This document shows, piece after piece, positions 1 through 11,374 of a stretch of 64,000 bases of DNA; position 1 is the first letter of the stretch, and each line of letters begins with the position of its first letter. The DNA comes from Pontederia crassipes (taxonomy: Eukaryota > Streptophyta > Magnoliopsida > Commelinales > Pontederiaceae). Under the pieces are notes generated by a model. The model was not told the DNA's origin, did not search any database, and was given only the letters and a program-made list of their open reading frames with translations. The translations under genes and the position numbers were made by a program. The stretch lies in assembly GCA_030549335.1 (NCBI GenBank), contig CM060188.1, forward strand, positions 68,168,696 to 68,232,695, written 5' to 3'.

Positions 1-880
1 GGAGGAGGACATGCGAGCAATTATTGTCCTCAAGGTAACATTTCTAATCCTGATCATATTGAAAATGCTAACTTTGTCTCCAATCCATTTTTCAGGAATA
101 ATGACTATGGTTGGAGGAACAATCAGAAGTTTCCTTACAGGTCAAACCAAGGGCAAGTTTTTGAGAAATTTCAGAATCAAGCTCATCCACAAAATTATAC
201 ACTTTTGAGAAAGCAACAAGAAGCTCCTGTCCAACAATCGACTAATCCTATGGAAGAAATGATGGCAAGAGTTATTGACACTATGCAAACCATGCAGAAG
301 ACAATGGAAACAAGGGCAAACAATCAAGATGCTACAATCAGGAATTTAGAAATGCAAATAGGGCAAATGGCCAATATGATGGCAGGACGTGCACCAGGGA
401 CTCTTCCAAGCAATACAGAGAAAAATTCTAAAGAAGAGACCAAAGCTGTGACTCTTAGAAGTGGGAAACAATTGAGAAGTCTGAGATCAGATTCCCCGCC
501 AAGAGTAATTGATCACAAAGAAGAAACTGAAGCATCAAAGACACAAGATCAGACTACTGTAGATATCAATCTGAAGAAAAGAGAAACTGACAATTCAAAA
601 AATACCAACATAAAGGATCTGCCCTATCCACAGAAATTTCGCAAAGAACAACTAGATAAGCAATTTTCTCGCTTTCTTGATATTCTGAAGCAATTATCTA
701 TTAATATTCCTTTTCATGAAGCTTTACAGATGATGCCGAGCTATGCTAAATTCATGAAGGATATATTATCCTCAAAAAGAAAGTTTGAAAACACTGGGAG
801 AGTAATGTTGACATCGGAGTGTAGTGCCATTTATGATCGAGATATACCTAAAAAATTGAAGGATCCGGGAACCTTCACCA
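1..880 (+). pseudogene. gag remnant (C-terminal part) of the gypsy element
   Basis: This is the C-terminal part of the capsid/nucleocapsid polyprotein. The first bases resemble the tail of a zinc knuckle (Gly-Gly-His then Asn-Tyr-Cys). A Gln/Asn-rich linker follows, then a coiled-coil-like stretch rich in Met, Gln and Glu around 250-400. After that comes the VTLRSGK motif near 450, common just before the protease in plant Athila/Tat elements, and a conserved block (PYPQKFRKEQLDKQF, about 620-665). Fossil; part of the element above. Confidence 0.8.
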
Positions 881-3800
881 TACCTTGCACTATAGGAAAA
901 TTCTTTTGTGCACAAGCTTTATGTGATCTTGGTGCTAGTATAAGTTTAATGCCTTACTCTATATTTGTGCAGCTAGGTTATGGAGAACTAAAAGAAACAA
1001 GCATTACTCTTCAATTTGCAGATTCTTCATGCAAGAGACCCGAGGAATATTAAGAGATGTTTTGGTAAAGGTTGATAAATTTGTTTTTCCTGCAGATTTT
1101 ATTGTTCTGGATATGAAGGCAGATGAAAAAACCCCCATCATCCTCGGGAGACCATTCCTAGCAACAGGAAACGCACTCATAGATGTTCAACAAGGGATGC
1201 TCACACTTCGCGTCAACAACGAAGACATCACTTTCAATATAAAAAATTCTCTCAAACAACCTTTTGATCACTCATCCTGTTATGCTATTGATTCTATAGA
1301 AGATGACACGACTGATGCTTTTGATGATATTGTTGCAGATTTTATTTCGGATCCATATGCTAAGGAAGCTTTGGAAATGATGGAGGATTCTAGAGAAATT
1401 GTGGGAGAGGATAATGTGACAATAACAACAGAGACATTCGAGGACGAAATTGAAAAATTGGATTGTCCTCCAAAATTCGAACTTAAAGAACTTCCATCTC
1501 ATTTAAGATATGCTTTTCTTGAAAATAACACTTACCCAGTTATCATATCTGCTGACTTGACAGATGATATGGAGAATAAACTTCTGGAAGTATTAAGGCA
1601 TCACAAGAAAGCAATTGCTTGGTCTATTTCAGATATCAGGGGAATCTCTCCTACAATTTGCATGCACAAGATTTTGATGGAGGACAATGCCAAACCAATT
1701 GCTCAATATCAAAGAAGGCTCAACCCAACTTTAAAGGAAGTTGTAAGAAAGGAGGTCATCAAACTCCTTGATGCACGTATTATATATGCCATTTCTGATA
1801 GTTCATGGATAAGTCCTGTGCAGGTAGTTCCTAAGAAAGGAGGAATCACCGTGGTAAGTAACAAAAATAATGAATTAGTTCCTCAAAGAACAATTACAGG
1901 TTGGAGAGTCTGTATAGACTATAGGAAGCTTAATGATGCTACCCGCAAAGATCATTTTCCATTACCTTTTATTGACCAAATGTTGGAGCGTGTTGCAGGT
2001 CATAGCTTTTATTGTTTTCTAGATGGCTATTCTGGATACAATCAAATAGCAGTAGCACCTGAGGATCAAGAAAAGACAATGTTCACATGTCCATATGGAA
2101 CGTTTGCCTATAGAAGGATGCCATTTGGTCTATGCAACGCTCCAGCAACATTCCAAAGATGCATGATGTCAATCTTTGCAGATATGAATGAAAAGATACT
2201 CGAAGTTTTCATGGATGATTTTACACTTTTTGGTAGCTCTTTTAATAATTGTTTGGATAACTTATCTCTAGTTTTGCAGAGATGTGAAGAAACGAATTTG
2301 GTCCTTAACTGGGAGAAATGTCACTTCATGGTTAAGGAGGGTATAGTTCTTGGCCACAAAATTTCAGAAAAAGGAATTGAAGTGGATAAGGCCAAGATAG
2401 ATGTTATTGCAAATCTGCCTCCTCCAACCAATGTGAAGGGCATTCGAAGCTTCCTTGGGCACGCAGGATTTTATCGCCGTTTTATCAAAGATTTTTCAAA
2501 AATGGCTAAACCCTTAACTAATCTTCTTGCTAAGGACACAAAATTTGATTTTAATTCAGATTGTCTTGCTGCCTTTAATTTATTAAAGGAAATGCTAATT
2601 TCTGCACCTATTGTTGTTGCACCAGACTGGTCTCTACCATTCGAGATGATGTGTGACGCGAGTGATGGTGCTATTGGAGCTGTGTTGGGGCAAAGAAAGG
2701 ATAAAACATTTCATGTCATATATTATGCAAGCCGAACATTGAATGCTGCCCAACTAAATTATGCAACAACAGAGAAGGAGTTTCTTGCTATTATTTTTGC
2801 TTTTGACAAGTTTAGATCATATCTAATTTGTTCAAAAATTATTGTATACACAGATCATGCAGCCATCAAGCACTTGATGAGCAAACAAGATGCCAAACCT
2901 AGACTGATCCGATGGATACTACTTTTGCAAGAGTTCGATGTGGAAGTAAAAGACAAAAAAGGGACTGAGAACTTATTAGCTGATCACCTATCTCGGTTGG
3001 AGCCATCTCCAAGAGAAGTCACAGACATACTTGAAGAATTCCCAGACGAGAAACTTTTTTCTATCTCTACAATTTTTCAAATTTCTGACACTACACCATG
3101 GTTCGCTGATTTTGCTAATTACCTTGCAGGACATTACATTCCAAAGGGCATGACCACTCATCAAAAAAGGAAATTCTTATCTGATGTTAAGAATTATCAC
3201 TGGGAAGATCCTTACCTTTTTCGATTATGTGCATATCAAATAGTTCGAAGATGTGTTCACGAAGATGAGATTGATAATATCCTAAGTCATTGCCACGATG
3301 GACAAGCTGGAGGTCACTTTGGACCCAATCGAACAGCAGCTAAAGTACTTGAATGTGGACTATATTGGCCAACCATTTACAGAGATGCAAGAAACTACTG
3401 TAAGTATTGTGACAAATGTCAAAGGACAGGTAATATTTCTCGTCGAGATGAAATGCCTCTTACAAATATTTTACAGTGCGATATTTTTGATGTTTGGGGC
3501 ATTGACTTTATGGGACCATTCCCTAAATCCTTTAACAACCAATACATCTTAGTGGCGGTTGATTATGTTTCCAAATGGGTAGAAGCTGTAGCCACACCAA
3601 CAAATGAGGCCAAGGTAGTTGCCAACTTTCTAAGAAAAAATATTTTTACCCGATTTGGAACACCTAGGACTATCATAAGTGACAATGGAACACATTTCTG
3701 CAATAAAATAATGTCAACTCTTCTTAATAGATTTGGAGTCAAACATTTTTTGAGTACACCATATCATGCTCAATCTTGTGGACAAGTAGAAATTTCAAAT

Positions 3801-4382
3801 AGAGAAATAAAAAGGATTCTAGAGAAAACTGTAAATTCATCTAGGAAAGACTGATCTTTGAAATTAGATGATGCACTCTGGGCATATAGGACTGCTTTTA
3901 AAACACCCATAGGTACTTCTCCTTATAAATTAGTTTTTGGAAAAGCATGTCACCTTCCTGTAGAACTAGAACACAGGGCTTATTGGGCAATAAAATTTTT
4001 AAATATGAATCTAAAATCATCACATTCTGAAAGGTTATTACAATTAAATGAGCTTAATGAATTTAGACAATATGCATACGAAAACAGTAAGCTATATAAA
4101 GAACGCACAAAAAATTTACATGACCTGCATATCAAACATAAAGAATTTTTACCTGGTCAACAAGTACTTCTTTATAATAGCAAACTCAGATTATTTCCTG
4201 GAAAACTTAAATCAAGATGGACCGGACCTTATGTTATAATTAATTGTTCACCCTATGGAACTTTTGAGATTGAATCATTAGACAAAAAACAAAGACTCAA
4301 AGTGAATGGACATAGATTAAAACTTTATCATGGTGGCACTTATTATCATAACCTTTCTATGATCACTCTTTATGATGTGTGA
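880..4382 (+). pseudogene. pol remnant: protease, RT, RNase H, integrase of the gypsy element
   Basis: The protease active site reads [11 protein letters not shown] near 920-955. Reverse transcriptase spans about 1690-2330, with [24 protein letters not shown] and the catalytic EVFMDDF. RNase H spans about 2610-2990 (the [17 protein letters not shown] block, then TDHAAIKHL). The integrase HHCC zinc-binding region lies at about 3290-3425 and ends CDKCQRTGN. The catalytic core follows (WGIDFMGPF, then [10 protein letters not shown]) to about 3830, and the integrase C-terminal domain runs to 4382. Every family-defining block is present, so this is one of the better preserved fossils in the window. 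Confidence 0.92.
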
Positions 4383-4611
4383 AATTTTCATCAGAACTAA
4401 GTCAAGCTGACGACTATAAATCAGAACTATTTTTATCCTTTTTATTTATTTCAGATTTTGTGGTAATAGTTTTATTTTGTTGAGTCATCTGCGGAAGGAG
4501 AGACCTCGGACAATCGGCCAAGCTCTTACGACATGACCCTTCACGTTGGAAAGGTAAGTTTACGCCCGAAGTTTCATCTATAAATTTTGACCCCTTCCAC
4601 ATCTTTGCAGA

Positions 4612-5045
4612 TCTAAATCTTCGGCCGAGCTTTACTTCTTACGGCCGAGGTTCTTCATCGACTTACGGACGAACGAAAAGCCATTACGGCCGAGCCTCTA
4701 TTCCTTACGGCCGAAACCTCAACGCCAACCGCCGATCCTTACGCCCAAAGTTCCATGCCACCTGTACTCCTTACGGCCGAAGTCTCACCATTACGCCCTG
4801 TGCGTTACGGCCAAGCTTCCACGCCGATTTCTTTTTACGGCCGAAGAACCGACACCGTCACCGCCGCTTCCTTACGCCCAAAGTGCCACCACCTATTCGT
4901 TACGGCCGAAGTTTCACATTATGGCCAGTTTCTTACGGCCGAGATTGCACGGCTGAGATCTTCATCAACAAAATTTTGCGGCCAAGTTTTTACGGCCGAG
5001 ATCCATCAATTATCGGCCGAGACCATTTGCGGCCGTCACCTTCAT
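4612..5045 (+). repeat. degenerate array of TTACGGCCGA words
   Basis: About 18 exact or near copies of TTACGGCCGA (variants TTACGCCCAA, TTACGGCCAA, GCGGCCGAG) recur every 20-30 bp. The spacers between them differ, so this is a word array rather than a simple minisatellite. The same word returns inside the element's LTR at about 6505-6990. Confidence 0.85.
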
Positions 5046-5689
5046 CGATATATATAAGGCCGAGCATCTCTCCACCGACAATAAATCCGGTTGTATCTTT
5101 TCCCTTTTCTTTATTTTCATTTCTATAGCTGTTTCATATTATCTTTACTCTTTCCCTTGCTGGCCTAACACTGAGGACAGTGTCTAGTTCAAGCTTGGGG
5201 GAGTTTGCATTTCACGCCTTGCAGTTTGCATTCCATGCATTGCATCTTTCTGTTTATTTGCTTATGTTTGCATCTATTTATAAAAAAAATCCAAAAAAAT
5301 TTAAAAATTTGAAAATCTTCTAAAAAATACCATTGCATGCATTTATTTTTGCTACCATCTAACAAACTCTTGTCTTATTGTTTTAATTATCTTTTAGTAG
5401 AAGTTCAAAGACATGTCGTTAATTGATGAAATTTGAATACTTTTCTTTCTTATCACTTGCTATTTTAGTATCAAACTTATGGACTATGTGCCTATGCTAA
5501 GTAGAATTATGAATGACTAGACGACAAAATCATATTCATGCCTTTTTATTTCTTTTTTAAGTCTTGATAATAGTAGACTTCTTATTGACCATATCAAGTA
5601 CTTTTTGAGCTTATAAAAAAAAAGATGGGTTAGTTAAACCCCAACAAAAAAAAAAGTTGAATAAAGTTATGTGTAGTACAAAAGTGTTA

Positions 5690-5985
5690 TCCGGAACCAA
5701 GGTGTGTTCGGGTAATTAGATCCGTAGGGGTTTATGCCTGGCGACCTAAGGGCAACTGCTCTGGGATCCGTCGATCGAAAACCTGCTACATGGACCATCT
5801 TGTGGAATATGGAGAAGCACAGGAGTACTGAACCATGGCTAAGTTCGAACTCTTCATTCAGAACCTTGGTTGTTCGGGCAAGTAAACTCGATGGGTGCTT
5901 TATCACCTGTTGCCCTAAGGCCATCTGGTCTGGGAGTCATCAGTCCAAAGCCCGCTACATGGACTTCCTTGTGCAATCCTGCTTG
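5690..5985 (+). repeat. diverged direct repeat, two copies of about 140 bp
   Basis: Both copies share the order 'GTTCGGG...', 'CCTAAGG', 'CTGGGA', 'GCTACATGGAC', 'CTTGTG'. Copy 1 is about 5690-5815 and copy 2 about 5860-5980. It lies in the gypsy element's noncoding tail and has no coding sense. Confidence 0.65.
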
Positions 5986-6283
5986 AAGATTAGAACTTTT
6001 AAATGATTAAAAATGAAAAGAAAAAGAAAAAGTTTTAAGCTCAATTAGTACTTATGTGTTCAATATTAATGCTATTATTTGATAGACAATTTATTTTTTA
6101 CAAGGCTGAATTTGAGTTTGTTTAAATTTGTGTAACATTCAGAACCTCTATGAAGCTAAGTACATAGAAAATGATAAGATGCTGAGTAGTAGGTGTGCAG
6201 AAGCACTGTGTGAGAAAATTAGTCAGTTGACAAGGTGGAGGCTATGATGGAACTTTCTTGAGCCTTGCTTTTAATTTTTGCTT

Positions 6284-6316
6284 GAGGACAAGCAAGACTT
6301 TAAGCTTGGGGGAGTT
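6284..6316 (+). other. polypurine tract of the gypsy element
   Basis: TTAAGCTTGGGGGAGTT directly precedes the LTR start TGATGCA at 6317. It primes plus-strand DNA synthesis in this family. The upstream words GAGGACAAGCAAGAC resemble those before an internal copy near 5190. Confidence 0.85.
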
Positions 6317-8037
6317 TGATGCATGCAAAATACAACATATTTTAGTTAATTATTTTAATTAAATTTTCTCTAATTTGATCATGGCATGCATCATTTTTAG
6401 TCACTTTTAATCATAATTCCGGATTTATCAATTTTAATTATTAAAATCGCTGAATATTTTAATTGTGGATGGATTAACTATATTTTGATAATTATTTGCA
6501 GGAAAATTCGAATCTCGGCCGAAATTCAAAGAAATTATTTCTTACGGCCGAGGTTTGGCTTTACACCCAAGTCGTTACGGCCGAGATTCAAAAGGAGTAA
6601 CAAGATTTAATTCTTTGTTACGGCTAAGATTTGAAGGAGTAAAGATAAATGATTTTATCTTTTGGCGTAATGGCATGAAGATAAAGATGTTACGGCCGAA
6701 ATTTGGAGGGCGTAATGGCATGAAGATGAAGGGTGTAACAATCAATCGAGTTTATCTTTGGGCGTAACAAGATAAAAATGAGTTTATCTTTGGGCGTAAC
6801 AAGATAAAAGGATTTTTATCTTTTGGGAGTAATGGAAAGGAGTAAAGATAAAATATTTTCCTTACGGCCGAGACTCTAAGGGAGTAAAGATAAAAAGGAT
6901 TTATCTTTGGGCGTAATGATAAAATGATTTATCTTTGGCCGAGTTTATCTTATAAATTTAAAGTTAACCGTACGATGTTACGGCCGAGATCAAATTGAAG
7001 TCCGTCCGCACCCTATAAATACGTGAATAATCCATAGTTTCAATTGGTGCTCTGAAGTTCAGGTTTCTTTCACGGCGAGTCGTGAGCTCTGCAGGCTACG
7101 ACCAAAAGGAGAGAGGTGCGACGACTGGAAGTTGATCACGACCCTGATCAAGTCCGAGAGGCTGCCCGACTGTCTGCCCAATTCAAGAGCTCTACTTCTA
7201 TTTTGGGTGTAATTCTTTCGATTATTATTGTTATTTTGTTATTATCTCTCCAGAATTTCTAGGATGAACTCCATGTTTTTAAGATTATTATTTTAGGAGA
7301 TTATTAATTGAAGGGAAATGTTTGGATCCTACTTTATTTGTTTTAATCTTTTCTGATCAATTATTAATTGTGTTTAATGCTTTTATATTAGTTAATTAAA
7401 TTTCTGAATTAGGCTATACCAGTTTGTGGAGTGTTTAATTTTAGAATTTATTATACTAATTCTAATTGATTTTATTTAGAATTAATAATTGACATAAATT
7501 TGATAACTAGTGTGTGGAGAATCAAGTTTGTGTGGTCTATTAATCTATACTAGTTTGTGGAGTGATTAATAGTCTAGAGAATCCAATTTAATGCATCTTA
7601 ATTTTAATACGATTTTGGGGGTACCAGTCGTGGAGACTTCAATTCTTATTAAATTAAGATAGTTCTATATGATTAAATTGAGGGATGCCAGTCGTGGAGA
7701 CCACAAGTTAATCATGTTAGATTACTTTAGGGAGACTCTAATCCATCTTTAAAGATTAAATTTATCTTTTATGGTTCAAATATTTATCCTGATCTATTTT
7801 CATCCTAAGGCCTAACTTCAACACCATTTTCTTATCATTATCTTATTTTCTTTAATTTATTTTATAAAACTCTTTTTTCCAAAATTCCATGTTTATCCTC
7901 TCTTATTAATTTATAAATTCAGATATTGAATTAATAATATTCCTCGTGGGTTCGACACTCTTACTCCTTTTTACTATATTACTTGAGCGACTAGTGCACT
8001 TGCTAGTAAATTTTATTGTTACAAATATACTGCATCA
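6317..8037 (+). repeat. 3' LTR of the gypsy element (1721 bp)
   Basis: It starts TGATGCA and ends TGCATCA, a perfect 7-bp inverted terminus. U3 carries TTACGGCCGA words and copies of a unit built on TTATCTTTGGGCGTAA with AAGATAAAA (about 6655-6960). A TATA box (CTATAAATA) at about 7011-7020 is followed by the likely R region. The last 120 bp (CCTCGTGGG, CTTGAGCGACTAGTGCACTTGCTAG) are shared with the solo LTR at 32603-33692, so the two are related families. The base run after the end, TGGCG at 8038-8042, is the expected right target-site copy; its partner lies outside the window. Confidence 0.9.
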
Positions 8038-8039
8038 TG

Positions 8040-8640
8040 GCGTAGTAACTGACATTATTAAAAAAATGATTAATGTAAATAAATGAGAAGTATAATTTTA
8101 TTAATAATAAATATATCACTTGGGGTAAGATGTCGCTCACCAACGTTAGAATGTGGTGAAGCATCTGGTAATCTCGGCGGCGGTGGTGGCATAGCAACTG
8201 TCATCATAAAAGAATACATAAAATTTACCTCATATTTAAATTTTTGGAACATACCAAAAATAACTTGGTGTGACATACCAATCACCATCATGTGATCGAG
8301 ACATCCCGGCTATGTGCCCTGTCGACGGTAGAGCAACTGCCACAACAACAAAGTAATTAGAAAACTATATCGCCTACTATGTATCGTCTACTATGTGACA
8401 TGTACCTGGAGTGATACACGGAGATGACCCACCAATGGATCGCTTATTATGTGATGATCCGGCTACGTGCCTCATCGGCGGCGGAGCTACTGACATTATT
8501 AAATAAGCAACTATTATAAGCAGCTATAAATAAGCAACTGATAATAAATATAATACATGGTGGTCGTGATGGCTCATTCATCTAGAAAGAAGAGCGAGAT
8601 GATCCAGTAGCTCGACCTCTAGTAACCATGACTGAAAAAA
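8040..8640 (-). other. repeated short proline-rich coding-like blocks inside the CACTA element
   Basis: At least three related blocks recur. On the plus strand each has a GGCGGCGG-like stretch followed by AGCAACTG or GAGCTACTGACATTATT (near 8043, 8178-8205, 8315-8345 and 8475-8505). On the minus strand one reads TVAMPPPPPRLPDASP. The pattern looks like duplicated exons of a proline-rich element protein separated by short introns, but I cannot assign a function. Confidence 0.4.
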
Positions 8641-8817
8641 GTAACAAACTTGTATTATTATTAGTAACCAGGATTACTTGAGGAAGAGCACCCAGTGTGA
8701 ATAAACTCTTCTCACCATCGTACGCAAAATTCTTATTCCCTAGTTCACTGTCATGTTTCTTTTAGCTTATGTATTACTTTTCTACCGATGCCTTTACCTT
8801 CAACAGGCCGATCATCT

Positions 8818-9078
8818 TCATATTTGAGTGAAAGCTAGGGGACCGTACACAATAGATAAGATTATTTTCCACTGATAACATTTGCACTTTCGGCATGGGC
8901 ATAAGATTTCGTCATATGAAGAAGCAACCCCTTCATTTTGATATGCCACATTAACAAATTCATCAACACCATTCTTACATTCTTCTATTATAACGCCACG
9001 TTTATCCTCCCAACGACGAATCCGACTAAGATCTGACTTTGTCATTTCTGTAATGTACAACATTAAGCCACATGTCAA
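8818..9078 (-). pseudogene. CACTA transposase-associated domain fragment
   Basis: The 86-residue minus-strand reading contains R-R-W-E-D-K, then ECKNGVDEFVNVAYQNEG and EILCPCRKCKC. This matches the plant transposase-associated domain found at the N terminus of En/Spm TNP2-type proteins (W-M, then GVxEFxxFA, then LCPCxxC). The domain normally continues with a His/Gly-rich segment and then the transposase core, but the reading stops soon after the CPCRKC motif and the core is not visible nearer the LTR. A perfect hairpin (9088-9144) sits just upstream of its start. The identity is recognised from motifs, not from a search. Confidence 0.8.
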
Positions 9079-9087
9079 TAAATTCTT

Positions 9088-9144
9088 GTACTTGAAACAT
9101 GTGATTTTGAAGTTATGAAGTCCAAAATCACATGTTTCAAGTAC
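9088..9144. repeat. perfect 22-bp inverted repeat (hairpin)
   Basis: The left arm is 9088-9109 and the right arm 9123-9144. They are perfect reverse complements with a 13-nt loop. The core of the arm is CTTGAAACATGTGATTTTG. It lies about 10 bp upstream of the minus-strand CACTA domain ORF. Confidence 0.9.
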
Positions 9145-9639
9145 TTCTCACTTGTTACTTATCAATGAATTATCATATTCTAGTCTCTTTTTTCAATGTT
9201 ATCATTTTAAATAACAATAATATTCATCCACATTCTATGTTAACTAAAATGAGAACATGACAAAAAAAACAAAAAGTTGATAATATTTTATCAGTATTTG
9301 ATTTCAAGTTGAATCTCATCAAATACAAATTTGATGCATAATTCAGAATAATATATTTAATTTGTTCATTTATTTTCCAAGTCATGATGTTCATCTAATT
9401 GGAGGCATAAATTTAAGAAATAATTTAGTTTGTTCATCTATTTTTCAAGTCACGATATTCATATAGTGAAAGCAGATTTCAAGTTAACATAACTAAGAAC
9501 ATATATTCATATATTCATCTAAATTAAGGCATAATTAAAAATAATTTAGTTTGTTCATATATTCATATAAATTAAGGCAATTAAGAACATGACCATCTTT
9601 AATTTCAAGTTAACAAAACTAAATTAACAAATGGAACTT

Positions 9640-10035
9640 ATTGTCCGACAGTGGAGCGGCGGAGCAATTCTAGGCGGTAGAGCAATTCCAGGTAGAAGAG
9701 GGCGGCGGAGTAGTTCCACGGCGGAGGGCGGCGGAGGAGGTGGAAGAGGGCGGTACTGGGTGGAGGAGGGCAAGCGTCAGGTGGAGTAGACAGAGCCATC
9801 GATGTCGTCAGTCGAAGTCGTCAGAGCCGTCGACGTCATTGGTCGAAGAAGTGTAGTGGAGGAGGCGAAGGCCGGCAGGGTCACAGTCGTCGTAGCGGAG
9901 GTGGCGGAGGAGGTCGGTGTCCCGTGGAGGAGGTCGGCATCCCGCGGAGGAGGTCATCGGTCGGCGTCCCACGGAGGAGGTCGCCGGTCGGCGTCCCACA
10001 GAGGAGGTCAGCGTCCCGCGGAGGAGAAGAACTGT
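9640..10035 (+). repeat. GC-rich GGCGGAGGAG minisatellite
   Basis: This is a purine-rich plus strand inside AT-rich surroundings. From 9911 to 10030 a unit of 20 bp (AGGTCGGCATCCCGCGGAGG) repeats about five times, two copies being lengthened to 27 bp. The block before it is looser GGCGGAGGxGG. It lies within the CACTA element. Both strands read open here only because of the composition. Confidence 0.8.
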
Positions 10036-10361
10036 TAGTAAACAATAAACAATGAAAAGTAAAAAATGGGGAAGAACCTAGGGATTTTAGGTCATTTTTA
10101 GCATCGCCAAAGTGTGCGACGCTAGTTAGACGCTGATTTGCCTCGACATTGGCGTCGCATACATGTCGACGTGGTATTGATTTTTTTAACTTTATATTAT
10201 ATCTATGTATATCTATATAAATATATAGTGTATGTATGCATGTACGTTAGGTCTACATATATATATAAACTATATGTATATATTCATATTTAGTTCATAT
10301 ATATTTCATACATACATGTGTTACGTTTATATTATAAGTTTATAAGTATATATATGTATAT

Positions 10362-10660
10362 CTATATATATGTGTATGTATATGTCTATATGTGCGAGAT
10401 TAAGTCACAACAATGTGTATATGTATATGTTTTATAAGTATGTATGTGTATGTATATGTCTATATGTGTGCGAAATTAAGTGACAATAACGTGTATATGT
10501 TATGTATTAAAAGTATATATGTGTATGTATATGTTTATATGTGCGAGATTAAGTGATAATAATATGTATATGTGTATGTGTTGTATATAAGTATAAGTAT
10601 ATATGTGTATTTATATGCAAATGTGTGCCCGATTAAGTAAGGGTAATAAAAAGTTGGCTA
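10362..10660 (+). repeat. tandem repeat of about 74 bp, roughly four copies
   Basis: Each copy holds TATATGTGTATGTATATGT, then TGTGCGAGATTAAGT, then AATGTGTATATG. The copies are diverged and begin near 10362, 10441, 10515 and 10598. They sit in the AT-rich interior of the CACTA element. Confidence 0.75.
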
Positions 10661-10800
10661 ATGAAGCGTTATAGAGACGCTAATGAGTCGCTAGCTTTGT
10701 TTAGCGACACACTAGCGTCGCATTAGCGTCACAATTATCTTAGCACCTCAACACTGCGACGCCAGGGAGGCGCCAATAGTCCCTCTGTAGTGTTGACAAC
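10660..10800. repeat. CACTA subterminal repeat block, inner cluster
   Basis: It holds GCGTTATAGAGACGCTAATG, TAGCGACAC, TAGCGTCGC, GCGTCAC and GCGACGCC words, some in inverted orientation. A sequence at 10779-10795 ends CTCTGTAGTG and looks like a weak second CACTA terminus. It may mark a rearranged copy. Confidence 0.55.
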
Positions 10801-10921
10801 TATTGCGGCTCTATTGTGGCTCTCTATAGACTCTATTGAGTCTCCATAGTGGCGCTAAAATGGACTATTTTGCTTCAACTATCATAATTCATAATTAAGA
10901 ATATAAAAATAATATATGTAT

Positions 10922-11132
10922 AACTAGGATATAGGAACACACATATGATAGTCATATATAAGTAATTATATAGAGATACATATATATGTCGAAGGTACAC
11001 ATATAATATATGAGTATGGTATAGATAATATATATTAACATATAGGAACACACATATGATAGGCATATATAAGTAATTATATAGAGATACATATATGTCG
11101 AAGGTACACATATAATATATATTAAAGTATAT
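10922..11132 (+). repeat. two-copy tandem repeat of about 110 bp
   Basis: The block ATAGGAACACACATATGATA, through TAAGTAATTATATAGAGATA, to GTCGAAGGTACACATATAAT appears twice, at about 10932 and 11042. The copies are nearly identical, so the duplication is young compared with its surroundings. Confidence 0.85.
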
Positions 11133-11290
11133 GGAGTTGCGTCAAAATAGATATAACAAATATAGATATATAACATATAGTTAATATATTTCATACTTAA
11201 AGTAGTGTCAAAATAGTACCAAGCATGGGTGTTGTAGGTAGCATATGTCGCCATCGATTGACTAGCTTCCCAAGTAAGATCTCAAATTAT

Positions 11291-11331
11291 GCATACATAC
11301 ATACATACATACATACGTACATACATACATA
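11291..11331 (+). repeat. (CATA)n microsatellite
   Basis: There are about ten CATA units with one CGTA variant. Confidence 0.95.
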
Positions 11332-11374
11332 TCTTTGATATTATATATTATTGTGTCAGGTGATCGAATATATT

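Larger units (their letters stand above)
4383..6316 (+). other. noncoding 3' tail of the gypsy element
   Basis: There is no credible ORF here. It holds the TTACGGCCGA array, an internal polypurine-like tract at about 5191-5204 preceded by CTGAGGACAGTGT, a diverged direct repeat (5690-5985) and the true polypurine tract just before the LTR. Long noncoding tails of this kind are usual in Athila/Tat elements. Confidence 0.75.
1..8037 (+). mobile_element. Ty3/gypsy element (Athila/Tat-like), right part with 3' LTR
   Basis: This is an LTR retrotransposon fossil running off the left edge; the 5' LTR, primer site and start of gag lie outside. In order it shows the end of gag, protease, reverse transcriptase, RNase H, integrase, a 1.9-kb noncoding tail, a polypurine tract and the 3' LTR. 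The order PR-RT-RH-INT marks Ty3/gypsy. The AAGCTTGGGGGAG polypurine tract and the long noncoding tail suggest the Athila/Tat branch. No env-position ORF is visible. The coding part looks almost whole, with about two or three breaks. The LTR ends TGCATCA at 8031-8037, the mirror of its start TGATGCA. The age cannot be read because only one LTR is in view. Confidence 0.93.

Noticed and set aside
4755-5128. Plus-strand ORFs of 80-100 residues in the gypsy tail
   Set aside because: They arise from the TTACGGCCGA word array and overlap each other; no env-type features.
9802-10038. ORFs rich in Arg, Ser and Gly on both strands
   Set aside because: Product of the GGCGGAGGAG minisatellite.
10875-11254. 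Tyr/Ile/Leu-rich minus-strand ORFs that could look like membrane proteins
   Set aside because: AT-rich tandem repeat translated; no start context or homology.
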